Origin: Actinomycetaceae bacterium
Lineage (GTDB): Bacteria; Actinomycetota; Actinomycetes; Actinomycetales; Actinomycetaceae
Length of the DNA: 45,791 nucleotides
Direction: 5' to 3'
NCBI GenBank assembly: GCA_015062745.1
Contig: SUUB01000006.1
Location: forward strand, 53,888-99,678
The notes beneath the pieces were generated by a model that saw nothing but the letters and a program-made list of their open reading frames with translations, had not been told where the DNA came from and did no database searches. Positions within the stretch are counted from its first letter, which is position 1. Each line of letters starts with the position of its first letter. The translations under genes and the position numbers were made by a program. This document shows, in pieces, positions 31,630-39,930 of this stretch.

Positions 31630-31724
31630 GTGGGAATCCGGGAACTACGCGGGAATCCAGGAACGAGGCGGCGATCCGCGAACGAGGCGGCGATCCGCGA
31701 ACAAGGCGGCGATCCACGAGCTAC
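31630..31724. repeat. Five 19-bp tandem units (iteron-like)
   Basis: Units at 31630, 31649, 31668, 31687 and 31706 follow the pattern gcggcgatccgcgaacgag. The two central units differ by one base and the outer ones are more diverged (gtgggaatccgggaactac at the left). The array fills much of the 237-bp gap between mrp and the methyltransferase gene and is not in a credible coding frame. Confidence 0.88.
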
Positions 31725-31818
31725 ACCGGATGCGATCGAGGGCCGGAAACACGAGTGATGGCAGCGGCTTCGCACCACCGCTGCAGTAGCATAGGGGCAT
31801 ACAGGCGAAGGGAGAGCC

Positions 31819-32451
31819 ATGTCGGCAGATCAGACGCAATCCTGGGCGTATGCGGAAAGTGTACGCATTGAGGATGACATCACGGCGGCCGCTCGGCACC
31901 TCGCCTCGGAATTCGGCTTCAGCGCTCTTAGCCCGGCCACGGGCGCTTTCCTTGAGGTTCTCGCGGCTACAGCGCACGCCCACAATGCCGTCGAGGTGGG
32001 CACGGGTACAGGCGTGTCAGGCCTGTACCTGCTCGGTGCCTCCCCTGACCTCTCGCTGACCACAATCGACATTGAATCAGAAGCTCAGCATGCCGCACGG
32101 GAAGCGTTTTCGCGCGCCGGCGTGCGGGCTGGCCGCACGAGGCTGATCAATGGGCGGAGCGCGGATATCCTGCCTCGCCTTGCCTCGGCCTCCTATGACC
32201 TCGTACTTCTTGATGGCGATCCGCTGGAGGTTCCGGGCGACGCGGTTGAAGCACTGCGGATACTGCGCCCGGGCGGCCTGTTGGTGGTGGCACGTGCACT
32301 GATGGGAGGCCGGGTCGCCGATCCTGCTCGGCGGGAAGAGGACGTCGTTGCCGTGCGCAATCTCGGTCGCGATTTGCTGGCTTCAACGGAACTGCGCACC
32401 GCCCTGGTTCCGATTGGAGAGGGCCTGCTGCTGACAACGGTGCGCCAATAG
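31819..32451 (+). CDS. O-methyltransferase (SAM-dependent, Rv1220c-like)
   Basis: This 210-residue enzyme has a Rossmann SAM-binding fold: AVEVGTGTGVSGLYLLGA (motif I), LTTIDIESEAQHAAREAF, RLINGRSADILPRL and YDLVLLDGDPLEVPGDAVEA (metal/catalytic Asp region), then LRPGGLLVVARAL. The length and motifs match class I cation-dependent O-methyltransferases such as Rv1220c of mycobacteria. The substrate is unknown. RBS GGGAGAG precedes the ATG at 31819. The 19-bp repeat array lies just upstream, and a strong bidirectional hairpin ends the transcript. Confidence 0.9.
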   Translation: MSADQTQSWAYAESVRIEDDITAAARHLASEFGFSALSPATGAFLEVLAATAHAHNAVEVGTGTGVSGLYLLGASPDLSLTTIDIESEAQHAAREAFSRAGVRAGRTRLINGRSADILPRLASASYDLVLLDGDPLEVPGDAVEALRILRPGGLLVVARALMGGRVADPARREEDVVAVRNLGRDLLASTELRTALVPIGEGLLLTTVRQ

Positions 32452-32497
32452 GGATAATCGCGAGATCCGCCCGGGAAGCCTCCAACCAATAGGAAAA

Positions 32498-32530
32498 TGG
32501 TGGGAAGCACTTCGGGAGTGCTTCCCACCA
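32498..32530. terminator. 14-bp bidirectional terminator hairpin
   Basis: TGGTGGGAAGCACT, a 5-nt loop TCGGG, then AGTGCTTCCCACCA: a perfect 14-bp stem between the convergent methyltransferase and DUF3117 genes. No clear T-run is present on either side, which is common for high-GC terminators. Confidence 0.75.
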
Positions 32531-32545
32531 CCGCCTTGCTGCGTC

Positions 32546-32713
32546 TTAGCGTTCGATGTCTGCCAGAGCCTCTTTGAGGCTGGCCGCTTCCTCGTCATTC
32601 AGCTCGAGGACGAGCCGCCCACCCCCGTCAACGGGCACGCGGACAACGATTCCCCGTCCCTCGCGTTCAACTTCCAGCGGACCGTCGCCAGTACGTGGCT
32701 TCATGGCTGCCAT
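32546..32713 (-). CDS. DUF3117 family small protein
   Basis: This 55-residue protein begins MAAMKPRTGDGPLEVEREGR and continues GIVVRVPVDGGGRLVLELND. This is a near-canonical DUF3117 sequence, an actinobacterial family that is very conserved and of unknown role. The ATG at 32713 follows GGGAAGGAAGCACC. It lies 86 bp downstream of the LOG-type hydrolase gene on the same strand, a pairing I recall from many actinobacteria. Confidence 0.95.
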   Translation of the reverse strand: MAAMKPRTGDGPLEVEREGRGIVVRVPVDGGGRLVLELNDEEAASLKEALADIER

Positions 32714-32799
32714 GGTGCTTCCTTCCCGTCAACGGCAGGAACCGTCAACGCCTTCATTCTACCCGTAGTAAGGGCGGATGTCCCCGGACCAGCTCGAGG

Positions 32800-33585
32800 T
32801 CAGATATCACCGCGGGTAGCCGCATCCGCCTGTGCACGGCGTTCGTCGGCCAGGCGATGGATACCGTGGCGGATTGCATCCACGGCTTCCTCCTCGCTAT
32901 CAACCAGCGTGAACAGGTTCAGATCCGTCGCGGAGATCGTGCCCGCGGGCACCATGGTGCCCTCAATCCACTCGACCAGACCGTGCCAGTACTCCCGTCC
33001 CACGAGAATGATTGGGAAGGACGAGACCTTTTGCGTCTGTACCAGCGTCAGCGCCTCGAAAAGCTCATCCAAGGTTCCGAATCCTCCCGGCAATGCGATG
33101 AATCCCAGGGAGTACTTCAGGAACATCATTTTTCGCACAAAGAAGTAGCGGAAGGAGATGGCCAGGTTGACGTAGTCGTTGATTCCCTGTTCAAACGGCA
33201 GTTCAATCCCCAGGCCAACCGATGTGCCGCCCGCCTCACGGGCGCCTTTATTGGCGGCCTCCATGATGCCGGGGCCTCCTCCGGTGATAACGCTGAAGTC
33301 CTCGTCGACGAGCAAACGCGCTATGCCTTCCGCCTTCCGGTAGCTCGGATCCTCTCTGGGCGTCCGCGCTGATCCGAAGATTGAAATCGCCGGGCCCAAA
33401 CCCGCCAACGCGCTGAAACCCTCCACGAACTCGGCCTGGATGCGCATCACCCGCCACGGATCCTGATGTACCCATTCGGAGTCCTGCTCCGGCGCCAGCA
33501 GCCGCGCGTCCGTCGTCGTCGATGGGATCAGAGGCCCACGCAATAGTACCGGGCCCCTGCGATATGACCTGCCGTTTCTTGCCAT
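32800..33585 (-). CDS. LOG-family phosphoribohydrolase (TIGR00730)
   Basis: This 261-residue protein carries ISIFGSARTPREDPSY, VITGGGPGIMEAANKGAREA, RKMMFLKYSLGFIAL and LPGGFGTLDELFEALTLVQT. GGGxGxMEA and PGGxGTxxE define the LOG family, which cleaves cytokinin- or nucleoside-type 5'-monophosphates to base plus ribose 5-phosphate. It is longer than the minimal LOG (about 190 aa) because of an N-terminal segment of about 60 residues, usual for the actinobacterial subgroup. The ATG at 33585 has GGGGAGA about 10 bases upstream. A role beside the nucleoside salvage genes would fit but is not proved. Confidence 0.88.
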   Translation of the reverse strand: MARNGRSYRRGPVLLRGPLIPSTTTDARLLAPEQDSEWVHQDPWRVMRIQAEFVEGFSALAGLGPAISIFGSARTPREDPSYRKAEGIARLLVDEDFSVITGGGPGIMEAANKGAREAGGTSVGLGIELPFEQGINDYVNLAISFRYFFVRKMMFLKYSLGFIALPGGFGTLDELFEALTLVQTQKVSSFPIILVGREYWHGLVEWIEGTMVPAGTISATDLNLFTLVDSEEEAVDAIRHGIHRLADERRAQADAATRGDI

Positions 33586-33850
33586 GATGCCAAGTCTCCC
33601 CTACTTGCGCCCGGAACTCCACCGCACCACGCGGCCATCCATACCTCGTATCTTGCCGCACGCGCCTGACACTCCCCCGAAACATGCCTCTCTCCCCGAT
33701 ACACACCTCGGCGACGATACCCACCTCCACATCTTCCCGCCCGCGCCCAATTCCCGATGCCGCAGGAGGCGGCCGCACCAGACGGTTCAGCATGAGCAAG
33801 GCCTTCACTGTGCGGTTGGCGAGCAGCTTCGAAGGAACCTGAGGCTCCAC

Positions 33851-33961
33851 GGGCGATACAGCCCAGCGCCCGTCCGCTCTCGCTCAGCACCTTGACTGCG
33901 ACCGCGCGTTGCAAGGGCGGGCGATATAGACCAATGCCCGTCCGCTCTCGCTCAGTACCTT
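33851..33961. repeat. Two 43-bp direct repeats at 68-bp period
   Basis: Copies at 33851-33893 and 33919-33961 differ at about five positions and share the exact core gcccgtccgctctcgctcag. A 25-bp non-repeated spacer separates them. Confidence 0.85.
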
Positions 33962-34016
33962 CGGCACACGGCGGCGACGTTCTCTCGGCTGGTCGCTGAC
34001 AGGCGGAGCGATTCCC

Positions 34017-34045
34017 GAGACACGAGAGGTTTTAGGAAGTAATGT
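34017..34045 (+). promoter_or_regulatory. Promoter of punA, probable leaderless mRNA
   Basis: GAGACA (34017-34022), 17 nt, TAATGT (34040-34045), then 6 nt to the ATG at 34052. AGGAAG upstream is 14 nt or more from the start, too far for a typical ribosome site. Confidence 0.5.
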
Positions 34046-34051
34046 TGATTC

Positions 34052-34885
34052 ATGACTCAAAATGAAGCGGATTCACACACCGCAAGCACGGACGCCGCCC
34101 ACGCAGCCGCGTTCATCGCCGAACGGACCGGAATCTCCACCCACGAGATCGCGTTAACGCTCGGATCCGGATGGGGCGAAGCAGCGGGATTGATAGGAAC
34201 AACCGTCGCCGAGATCCCTGCCACGGAAGTCCCCGGGTTCTCCGTCTCCGGGGTTGCCGGGCACGCCGGCACGATCAGTTCGATCGAGCTTCCCTCCGGG
34301 CACCACGCCCTGATTCTCGGCGCGCGCACGCATTTTTATGAGGGCAAGGGCGCTGCCGCCGTCGCCCACGGTGTTCGCACGGCCGCAGCGGCCGGGGCCA
34401 AGGTAGCTCTTCTCACCAACGGTTGTGGATCGACCGTCCCCGAATGGGGGCCAGGGACCGCCGTCCTCATTAAGGATCACCTGAACTTGACCGCGTGCTC
34501 TCCACTCGAGGGCGCCAACTTCGTCGACCTCACCGATGCCTACGCCCAACGGCTACGCGACCTCGCACACGAGGTGGATCCCACGCTGCCGGAGGGTGTG
34601 TACGCCCAGTTCCCCGGCCCCCACTACGAGACGCCTGCGGAAGTACGTATGGCGCGCACACTGGGAGCCGATCTCATTGGAATGTCCACGGCACTCGAAA
34701 CCATCGCTGCGCGCGGCGTGGGGCTCGAGGTACTCGGCATTTCATTGGTTACAAATCACGCCGCGGGTTTTGCGCCGGGCACCCTGGACCACTCCGAGGT
34801 GCTTGCGGCCGGCCGGGAAGCAGGACCACGCATTTCCCAGCTGCTGGCGCAGATTGTTTCACGCATCGACAAGGAGATTCTGTGA
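34052..34885 (+). CDS. punA: Purine nucleoside phosphorylase
   Basis: This 277-residue enzyme has LTLGSGWGEAAGLIG (phosphate loop; the family usually has GSGLG), FYEGKGAAAVAHGVR, LLTNGCGSTVPEWGPG, AQFPGPHYETPAEVRMARTL, GADLIGMSTALET and SLVTNHAAGF (base-site Asn). These are features of trimeric PNP family 2, which phosphorolyses (deoxy)guanosine and inosine to base plus (deoxy)ribose 1-phosphate. Its stop overlaps the start of the phospho-sugar mutase (GTGA), so the pair is translationally coupled and faces the salvage operon. Confidence 0.93.
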   Translation: MTQNEADSHTASTDAAHAAAFIAERTGISTHEIALTLGSGWGEAAGLIGTTVAEIPATEVPGFSVSGVAGHAGTISSIELPSGHHALILGARTHFYEGKGAAAVAHGVRTAAAAGAKVALLTNGCGSTVPEWGPGTAVLIKDHLNLTACSPLEGANFVDLTDAYAQRLRDLAHEVDPTLPEGVYAQFPGPHYETPAEVRMARTLGADLIGMSTALETIAARGVGLEVLGISLVTNHAAGFAPGTLDHSEVLAAGREAGPRISQLLAQIVSRIDKEIL

Positions 34886-36579
34886 CATACGAAAACGTTC
34901 GCGACTGGATCGCCCACGACCCGGACGAGGTTACGCGCAGGGAGCTCACCGAGCTCCTTACGAAGGCGGAGGGAGGCGACGACGCCGCACAGGCCGACCT
35001 CGCCGATCGTTTCTCCGGCCCGCTGGCCTTCGGCACTGCGGGACTACGCGGCGAGATGGGCGGCGGTGAGCATCGCATGAACCGCGCGGTTGTCCGCCGC
35101 GCCGCAGCGGGCCTGATGGCCTATTTGCGCGAGCACGCCGGCGAAGACGCGCTCCTCGTCGTCGGATATGACGCACGCTATAATTCGCAGATCTTCGCAA
35201 AGGAAACCGCCGCCATCGCAACGGCGGCAGGTATCCGCGCCCGCCTCATGCCGCGCGCTTTGCCCACGCCTCTGCTGGCCTATGCGGTGCAGAAGCTCGG
35301 TGCCGATGCCGGCGTCATGGTCACGGCTTCACATAACCCGGCCCGTGACAACGGATACAAGGTTTACCTGGGTGGACGGTGTGCCGACCAGTGGGGGCAG
35401 GGCGTCCAGCTCGTTCCCCCGGCCGATAGTGATATCGCGGCCTGTATCGCCGCCACTCCCCCGGCCGATGAGATCAGGCTTGCCGACGGGTACGAATTCA
35501 TCGGCGAAGACCTGATTGACAGTTACATCGCCGACTGTGCCGCACTGGTCCCCGCCGAACACTCCCGCGACATTCGGATCGTGTACACGGCGATGCACGG
35601 AGTAGGCGCACAGATCATGCGTCGAGTGTTCTCCGCCGCCGGTTTTACCAATGTCATAGAGGTTGCGCAGCAGTGCGAGCCGGACCCCGACTTCCCAACG
35701 GTTTCCTTCCCGAATCCCGAGGAGCCCGGTGCGCTCGACATGGCGATGGAACTGGCCGAACGCGAGCATGCTGAGCTGGTTATCGCCTCCGATCCCGACG
35801 CCGACCGCTGCTCGGCTGCTGTTCCGACCGCGAGTGGCTGGCGGCAGCTCTCCGGTGATGAGATTGGTTCCCTGCTCGGCGATTTCATGGCCGAAGTGGC
35901 AGGTGCCCGCGAATCTTCGCCGGAGACCGCCACGGGCAGCACGCTGGCATCTTCCATCGTTTCTTCTCGACTTCTGGAGAAGATCGCCGGTGCACACGGA
36001 CTTAACTACCGCTCCACGTTGACCGGATTCAAGTGGATTGCTCGTGTACCGCATCTTGCATTCGGATACGAGGAGGCAATTGGCTTCTGCGTGAATCCCA
36101 ACGCGGTACGTGACAAGGATGGGCTTTCTGCGGGAGTTCTGCTGGCCTACCTGGCCGCGAAGCTCCGCGACGAGGGCTCCGACCTGGTCAGCGACCTCGA
36201 CCGCCTGTACACGAGGCACGGAGTGTACCTGACGGGGCCGGTCACCGTGCGCGTGGACGACCTCTCCATCATTGGCAAAACGATGGATAAGGTGCGCAGC
36301 GTGCCGCCGACCGAATTGGCCGGCGCGCCGATTGTCGGCGTCGAGGATCTGACGGAGGGAACGGAGTCCCTGCCGCCCACGAACGCGATTGTGTGGCGTA
36401 CCGACCGTGACGATCGGGTGATTATCCGCCCGTCGGGCACAGAGCCCAAGGTCAAGTGCTACCTGGAGGTCATCGCGCCGGTTGCCGGTTCGGAAGCCCT
36501 CGATGGCGCTAAGGCCGCGGCACGTGATCGTCTCGAAGAATTGAAGGCAGCCGTTGCCGAGGCACTCCGCCTCGACTAA
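34882..36579 (+). CDS. Phosphohexomutase-family enzyme (phospho-sugar mutase)
   Basis: This 565-residue alpha-D-phosphohexomutase has AFGTAGLRGEMGGG, the phosphoserine loop TASHNPARDNGYK (Ser150), the metal loop SDPDADRCS, the sugar-binding stretch GYEEAIGFCVN and the phosphate-binding RPSGTEPKVKCYLEV. Length fits the PGM2/phosphopentomutase-like subgroup. The GTG start at 34882, with AAGGAG upstream, overlaps punA, which argues that it isomerises (deoxy)ribose 1-phosphate to the 5-phosphate for DeoC. Annotation as phosphomannomutase or phosphoglucomutase is equally common for this family; activity cannot be settled by sequence. No DeoB-type phosphopentomutase is present in the window. Confidence 0.88.
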   Translation: MTYENVRDWIAHDPDEVTRRELTELLTKAEGGDDAAQADLADRFSGPLAFGTAGLRGEMGGGEHRMNRAVVRRAAAGLMAYLREHAGEDALLVVGYDARYNSQIFAKETAAIATAAGIRARLMPRALPTPLLAYAVQKLGADAGVMVTASHNPARDNGYKVYLGGRCADQWGQGVQLVPPADSDIAACIAATPPADEIRLADGYEFIGEDLIDSYIADCAALVPAEHSRDIRIVYTAMHGVGAQIMRRVFSAAGFTNVIEVAQQCEPDPDFPTVSFPNPEEPGALDMAMELAEREHAELVIASDPDADRCSAAVPTASGWRQLSGDEIGSLLGDFMAEVAGARESSPETATGSTLASSIVSSRLLEKIAGAHGLNYRSTLTGFKWIARVPHLAFGYEEAIGFCVNPNAVRDKDGLSAGVLLAYLAAKLRDEGSDLVSDLDRLYTRHGVYLTGPVTVRVDDLSIIGKTMDKVRSVPPTELAGAPIVGVEDLTEGTESLPPTNAIVWRTDRDDRVIIRPSGTEPKVKCYLEVIAPVAGSEALDGAKAAARDRLEELKAAVAEALRLD

Positions 36580-36597
36580 TTTCCCAACTCAACACGT

Positions 36598-36633
36598 CCC
36601 GGGCCCGTTTCCTTTGCTGGATTCGGGCCCGGG
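36598..36633 (+). terminator. Hairpin after the phospho-sugar mutase gene
   Basis: CCCGGGCCCG, a 16-nt loop, CGGGCCCGGG: a perfect 10-bp stem starting 18 bp after the stop codon. Each arm is itself palindromic. Confidence 0.6.
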
Positions 36634-36715
36634 TTCATGTGACGGTATTCAGGTTGCCGGGTGGGTGCTCCATGCTCGCCATGTGCTCATGTACCGCCTC
36701 TCGCCACCGGCAAAG

Positions 36716-36825
36716 CCTCCGGGTAGCCGCCCAACGCCGGGGCAACCCTACAGCCACCCCACAGTCCAATCCTCCGGGTAGCCGCCCAACGCCGGGGCAA
36801 CCCTACAGCCACCCCACAGTCCAAT
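36716..36825. repeat. Perfect 55-bp tandem duplication
   Basis: The 55-bp unit at 36716-36770 (starting cctccgggtagccgcccaac and ending cccacagtccaat) is repeated without mismatch at 36771-36825. The next bases (tctccgggt) restart the unit before diverging. Confidence 0.95.
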
Positions 36826-36885
36826 TCTCCGGGTTTTCGCCAATGCTCCGGGATATTCGCGGAAAACTGCGGAAAACCCGGAGAA
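36825..36885. repeat. 14-bp inverted repeat with internal direct repeats
   Basis: TTCTCCGGGTTTTC (36825-36838) pairs perfectly with GAAAACCCGGAGAA (36872-36885). The loop contains gcggaaaact, which restarts as gcggaaaac at the edge of the right arm. The left arm begins at the last base of the 55-bp duplication. Confidence 0.85.
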
Positions 36886-36946
36886 TCTACGGGCTTGGGG
36901 TAAGTGCGGGAGGCGACGATGGCCGTCGCCACACCTGTGGGCATCA

Positions 36947-36996
36947 AGCTGCACCCCTCCACTGATCGCCTGTCGCGACCACGGAAGGGTGCAGCT
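36947..36996. repeat. 10-bp inverted repeat
   Basis: AGCTGCACCC (36947-36956) and GGGTGCAGCT (36987-36996) are perfect complements 30 bp apart. A smaller hairpin GGCGACG/CGTCGCC lies just to the left. Confidence 0.7.
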
Positions 36997-37136
36997 GAAT
37001 GGCCCGGTTATACCCGCGCAGATCCCGGCTCGGCGCCCCTACACCAACGCACGAGGTCGTGTCGGCTACCCGCAGCCCTACTGGAAGCCCCGGTACGGCG
37101 CATCCGCATCACGCCCGCCCGCAGCCCTAGTGTGAC

Positions 37137-37174
37137 GTCGCAACCTTGGCGCGCCGCCGAGCTCGGGTTGCGAC
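37137..37174. repeat. 9-bp inverted repeat
   Basis: GTCGCAACC (37137-37145) and GGTTGCGAC (37166-37174) are perfect complements, about 67 bp beyond the deoC stop; they may help terminate the salvage operon. Confidence 0.6.
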
Positions 37175-37240
37175 ATCGTCGCTCGGATGTGACGCCGCTA
37201 CCGCGCTACACGCATGCGGCACGGCGACTCGTGTGCGGCC

Positions 37241-37903
37241 TCAGAGCGTATCAAGGACCTTCTGCGTCGAGCTGAGACCAAGACGCGTCGCACCCGCGTC
37301 GAGCAGTTCCGAAGCGAAGCCGCCGTCGCGAATACCACCGGAAGCCTTGACCTCAAGGTCATCGCCCACCGTCTTCTTCATAAGCTCGACGGCGTGCACG
37401 GATGCGCCGCCCGTTGGATGGAATCCCGTCGAGGTCTTCACAAAGTCGGCACCGGCGGCCTTCGAGGCCTCGCAGACTGCGACGATCTCATCGTCCGTCA
37501 AGGCGGCGGATTCGATAATGACCTTGAGCACCGCGCCGGGAATAGCCTCACGCACTGCGGCAATATCGGCCTGTACGGCGTCAAAACGTCCTTCTTTTGC
37601 CTGGCCGATATTGATGACCATATCCACTTCAGCGGCGCCGTCGGCGACTGCCTGCCTGGCCTCGGCGGCCTTTACCTCGCTGCGATGCGCACCCGAGGGG
37701 AAGCCGCACACCACTGCCAGTTTGACATCGCCGAGATCAATATCTGCGGGGAGCGGCAGCATGCTCGGAGAAATGCACACCGAGTATGTGCCCAGTTCTT
37801 TTGCGTCCGCGATAAGGCTCCGGACATCATCCAGTGTGGCCTCTGGCTTCAGCAGGGTGTGGTCCACCATGCCGGCGACCTGCTCGCGTGAATACTCTGA
37901 CAT
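37241..37903 (-). CDS. deoC: Deoxyribose-phosphate aldolase
   Basis: This 220-residue class I aldolase has [32 protein letters not shown] (Asp94), [15 protein letters not shown] (second Lys) and the Schiff-base Lys156 in [15 protein letters not shown], then [11 protein letters not shown]. It cleaves deoxyribose 5-phosphate to glyceraldehyde 3-phosphate and acetaldehyde, the last step of deoxynucleoside catabolism. The ATG at 37903 follows CAGGAGCAACCGA; 51 upstream open codons are not family-like. It is the last gene of the minus-strand salvage operon, 170 bp after deoA. Confidence 0.95.
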   Translation of the reverse strand: MSEYSREQVAGMVDHTLLKPEATLDDVRSLIADAKELGTYSVCISPSMLPLPADIDLGDVKLAVVCGFPSGAHRSEVKAAEARQAVADGAAEVDMVINIGQAKEGRFDAVQADIAAVREAIPGAVLKVIIESAALTDDEIVAVCEASKAAGADFVKTSTGFHPTGGASVHAVELMKKTVGDDLEVKASGGIRDGGFASELLDAGATRLGLSSTQKVLDTL

Positions 37904-38073
37904 TCGGTTGCTCCTGTTCTTTCTGCTCGTTGTTTGTTCTTGTTTGTCCTGCGGCGTTTGTTCTTGTTCGTGGTGCGGACCTGCGTGATGGATGCCCGCC
38001 GAACTGCCGCCTCGACGCCGCAAAGGCCCGTCGGCCAATGCCTCGGCGGTGGGCACAGCCTGGCGACGCGTGC

Positions 38074-39369
38074 CTATTTCCCTGCGATACGCTCCAAGAC
38101 AACCGAGGAGCGCGGCTCCACCGGCGCATCGGAGATGTGCAGAGTATCGGCCAGGGATTCACGCGCCCGGGCAAATCGCTCCGGCTCATCGGTATGCAAG
38201 CGCAACAGTTTCTGCCCGCGCACAACCTTGTCGCCCGGCCGGGCGAAGATCTCGACACCCGCACCTGCCTGCACCGGATCCTCCTTGCGTGCACGGCCCG
38301 CTCCGAGCCGCCACGATGCCACGCCAACGGCAAGTGCATCGAGATCCTGGAGGATGCCGTCCGCTTCCGCCAACACGTCTTCAGTGTATGCGGCCTGCGG
38401 CAGTGGAGCATCCGGGTCGCCACCCTGTTCGGCAATCATGGTGCGCCAGACATCCATTGCGCGGCCATCACGCAGCGCTGCAGCGGGATCGGCGTCCGGC
38501 TGCCCCGCGGCTGCAAGCATCTCTCGTGCCAGCGCGACCGTCAGCTCAACAACATCGTCCGGTCCTCCACCGGCAAGTACCTCCACGGACTCACGCACTT
38601 CCAGTGCATTGCCCACCGTGAGACCAAGAGGAACAGACATGTCGGTCAGCAATGCCACGGTGTTCGTACCCGCATCGGTTCCGAGGTCCACCATAGTACG
38701 GGCGAGTTCACGCGCCTTATCCAAGGTCTTCATGAAGGCACCCGAGCCGACCTTGACGTCGAGGACAAGCGAGCCTGTTCCCTCGGCAATCTTCTTGCTC
38801 ATGATGGAAGAAGCGATCAGCGGCACGCAGGCAACGGTGGCCGTCGCATCGCGCAGAGCATAGAGTTTCTTATCGGCCGGCGCCAGGCCCGCGCCCGCGG
38901 CACAGATCACCGCGCCGGAACCGGTGCCCAGTTGGCGGTAGACTTCTTCGTTCGAGAGGTTGGCGCGCCACCCCGGGATCGCCTCCAGTTTGTCGAGGGT
39001 ACCTCCCGTGTGGCCGAGCCCGCGTCCGGAGAGCTGCGGCACTGCCACGCCGAAACTGGCAACGAGCGGCGCCAGCGAGAGGGTGATCTTATCGCCCACG
39101 CCGCCGGTGGAGTGCTTGTCAGAGGTTGGGCGCGGAAGGCCGGAAAAGTCCATTCGTTCGCCGGAGCGAATCATCGCATCCGTCCAGCGCGCGATCTCGT
39201 GGCGTGTCATTCCGTTGAGGAAGATCGCCATGGCGAGGGCGCTCATTTGGTAGTCGGTTACGACCCCGCGCGTATAGGCATCGATAACCCAGTCGATATG
39301 CTCATCCTGAAGCACCTCGCCGTCGCGCTTGATCGCAATGACGTCAACAGCGTCGAATGGTTCACTCAT
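38074..39369 (-). CDS. deoA: Thymidine phosphorylase
   Basis: This 431-residue enzyme has the type II glycosyltransferase/phosphorylase signature [20 protein letters not shown], the phosphate-site motif [40 protein letters not shown] and [16 protein letters not shown], and a C-terminal domain with [15 protein letters not shown]. It phosphorolyses thymidine and deoxyuridine to base plus deoxyribose 1-phosphate. The ATG at 39369 follows GGAAGGAGGGCGCG and overlaps the cdd stop by 8 bp. Pyrimidine nucleoside phosphorylase with uridine activity is an alternative, because the two are hard to separate by sequence. Confidence 0.95.
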   Translation of the reverse strand: MSEPFDAVDVIAIKRDGEVLQDEHIDWVIDAYTRGVVTDYQMSALAMAIFLNGMTRHEIARWTDAMIRSGERMDFSGLPRPTSDKHSTGGVGDKITLSLAPLVASFGVAVPQLSGRGLGHTGGTLDKLEAIPGWRANLSNEEVYRQLGTGSGAVICAAGAGLAPADKKLYALRDATATVACVPLIASSIMSKKIAEGTGSLVLDVKVGSGAFMKTLDKARELARTMVDLGTDAGTNTVALLTDMSVPLGLTVGNALEVRESVEVLAGGGPDDVVELTVALAREMLAAAGQPDADPAAALRDGRAMDVWRTMIAEQGGDPDAPLPQAAYTEDVLAEADGILQDLDALAVGVASWRLGAGRARKEDPVQAGAGVEIFARPGDKVVRGQKLLRLHTDEPERFARARESLADTLHISDAPVEPRSSVVLERIAGK

Positions 39370-39826
39370 CGCGCCCTCCTTCCTCCGTGTTTGCCGCGGC
39401 TTCGGCCGGCTTGAATGTCGATGTGGCAACATCTTCTAGATCGTTCTGGCCGAAGCCGTATGGAAGGACGTCGCTCATCGGCATAATTCCGGCGGGCATG
39501 GCGAGTAGCATGTCGGGTCCACCGTGCTCATAGAGCACCTGGCGGCAGCGACCGCAAGGGACCACTGGCTCACTATTGCCGTTGACGCACGCCACCGCGA
39601 CGAGCCTGTGCCCGCCCCCACGGACGAAAGCGCTAACCAGGCCGCATTCGGCGCAGAGTCCGACGCCATAACCAGCGTTTTCGATATTGCATCCGGAGTA
39701 ATACGTGCCGTCTTCGGCGATTCCCGCCGCCCCGACCGGATACCCGGAGTACGGGCAGTATGCAGTTCGCATGGCCTCGACCGCGAGATCATGCAGCTTT
39801 GTCCATGTCTCAGTCGTAATATTCAT
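39362..39826 (-). CDS. cdd: Cytidine deaminase
   Basis: This 154-residue enzyme has AYCPYSGYPVGAAG, NIENAGYGVGLCAECG (zinc Cys58 and catalytic Glu60 of the C-A-E motif) and VPCGRCRQVL (zinc Cys91 and Cys94), matching the homotetrameric CDA class. It converts (deoxy)cytidine to (deoxy)uridine for DeoA. A charged tail of about 25 residues beyond the fold overlaps the deoA start. It begins 184 bp after the permease gene, across a hairpin. Confidence 0.95.
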   Translation of the reverse strand: MNITTETWTKLHDLAVEAMRTAYCPYSGYPVGAAGIAEDGTYYSGCNIENAGYGVGLCAECGLVSAFVRGGGHRLVAVACVNGNSEPVVPCGRCRQVLYEHGGPDMLLAMPAGIMPMSDVLPYGFGQNDLEDVATSTFKPAEAAANTEEGGRDE

Positions 39827-39930
39827 CAGTCCTCCACCGGGTTATGCCCGGTATTACCGGTGCTTCCAGCGGTCGCGTATAGATCGTGGAAACACGTCGA
39901 TTAGGTCCTCTTTTGGATGGTGTTTGTAGT

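Larger units (their letters stand above)
33586..34051. other. Divergent intergenic region, LOG gene / punA
   Basis: This 466-bp region holds two copies of a 43-bp sequence at a 68-bp period (33851-33961) and the punA promoter at the right end. The minus-strand frames through the repeats (KVLSESGRAL...) have no family resemblance, and I see no gene. Confidence 0.55.
36580..37240. other. 661-bp convergent intergenic region rich in repeats and hairpins
   Basis: The region lies between two converging genes. It contains a terminator-like hairpin (36598-36633), a perfect 55-bp tandem duplication (36716-36825), a 14-bp inverted repeat enclosing a 33-nt loop (36825-36885) and two further inverted repeats (36947-36996 and 37137-37174). 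The open frames seen on both strands owe their length to the repeats and resemble no family. Confidence 0.65.

Noticed and set aside
31630-31724. CRISPR-like array
   Set aside because: Units are directly adjacent 19-mers without unique spacers, and no cas genes are in the window.
33528-33914. Possible kinase fragment (VAVKVLSESGRAL) upstream of the LOG gene
   Set aside because: Only a short string resembles a kinase VAVKVL strand. It lies in the 43-bp repeats and the rest has no kinase features.
36687-36962. 91-residue open frame in the punA-mutase/deoC intergenic region
   Set aside because: The translation merely reads the 55-bp duplication and the hairpin arms, and there is no ribosome site.
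37834-39414. 526-residue open frame on the plus strand across deoA
   Set aside because: It is antisense to a clear thymidine phosphorylase. Composition is Arg/His/Cys-rich and no domain is visible.
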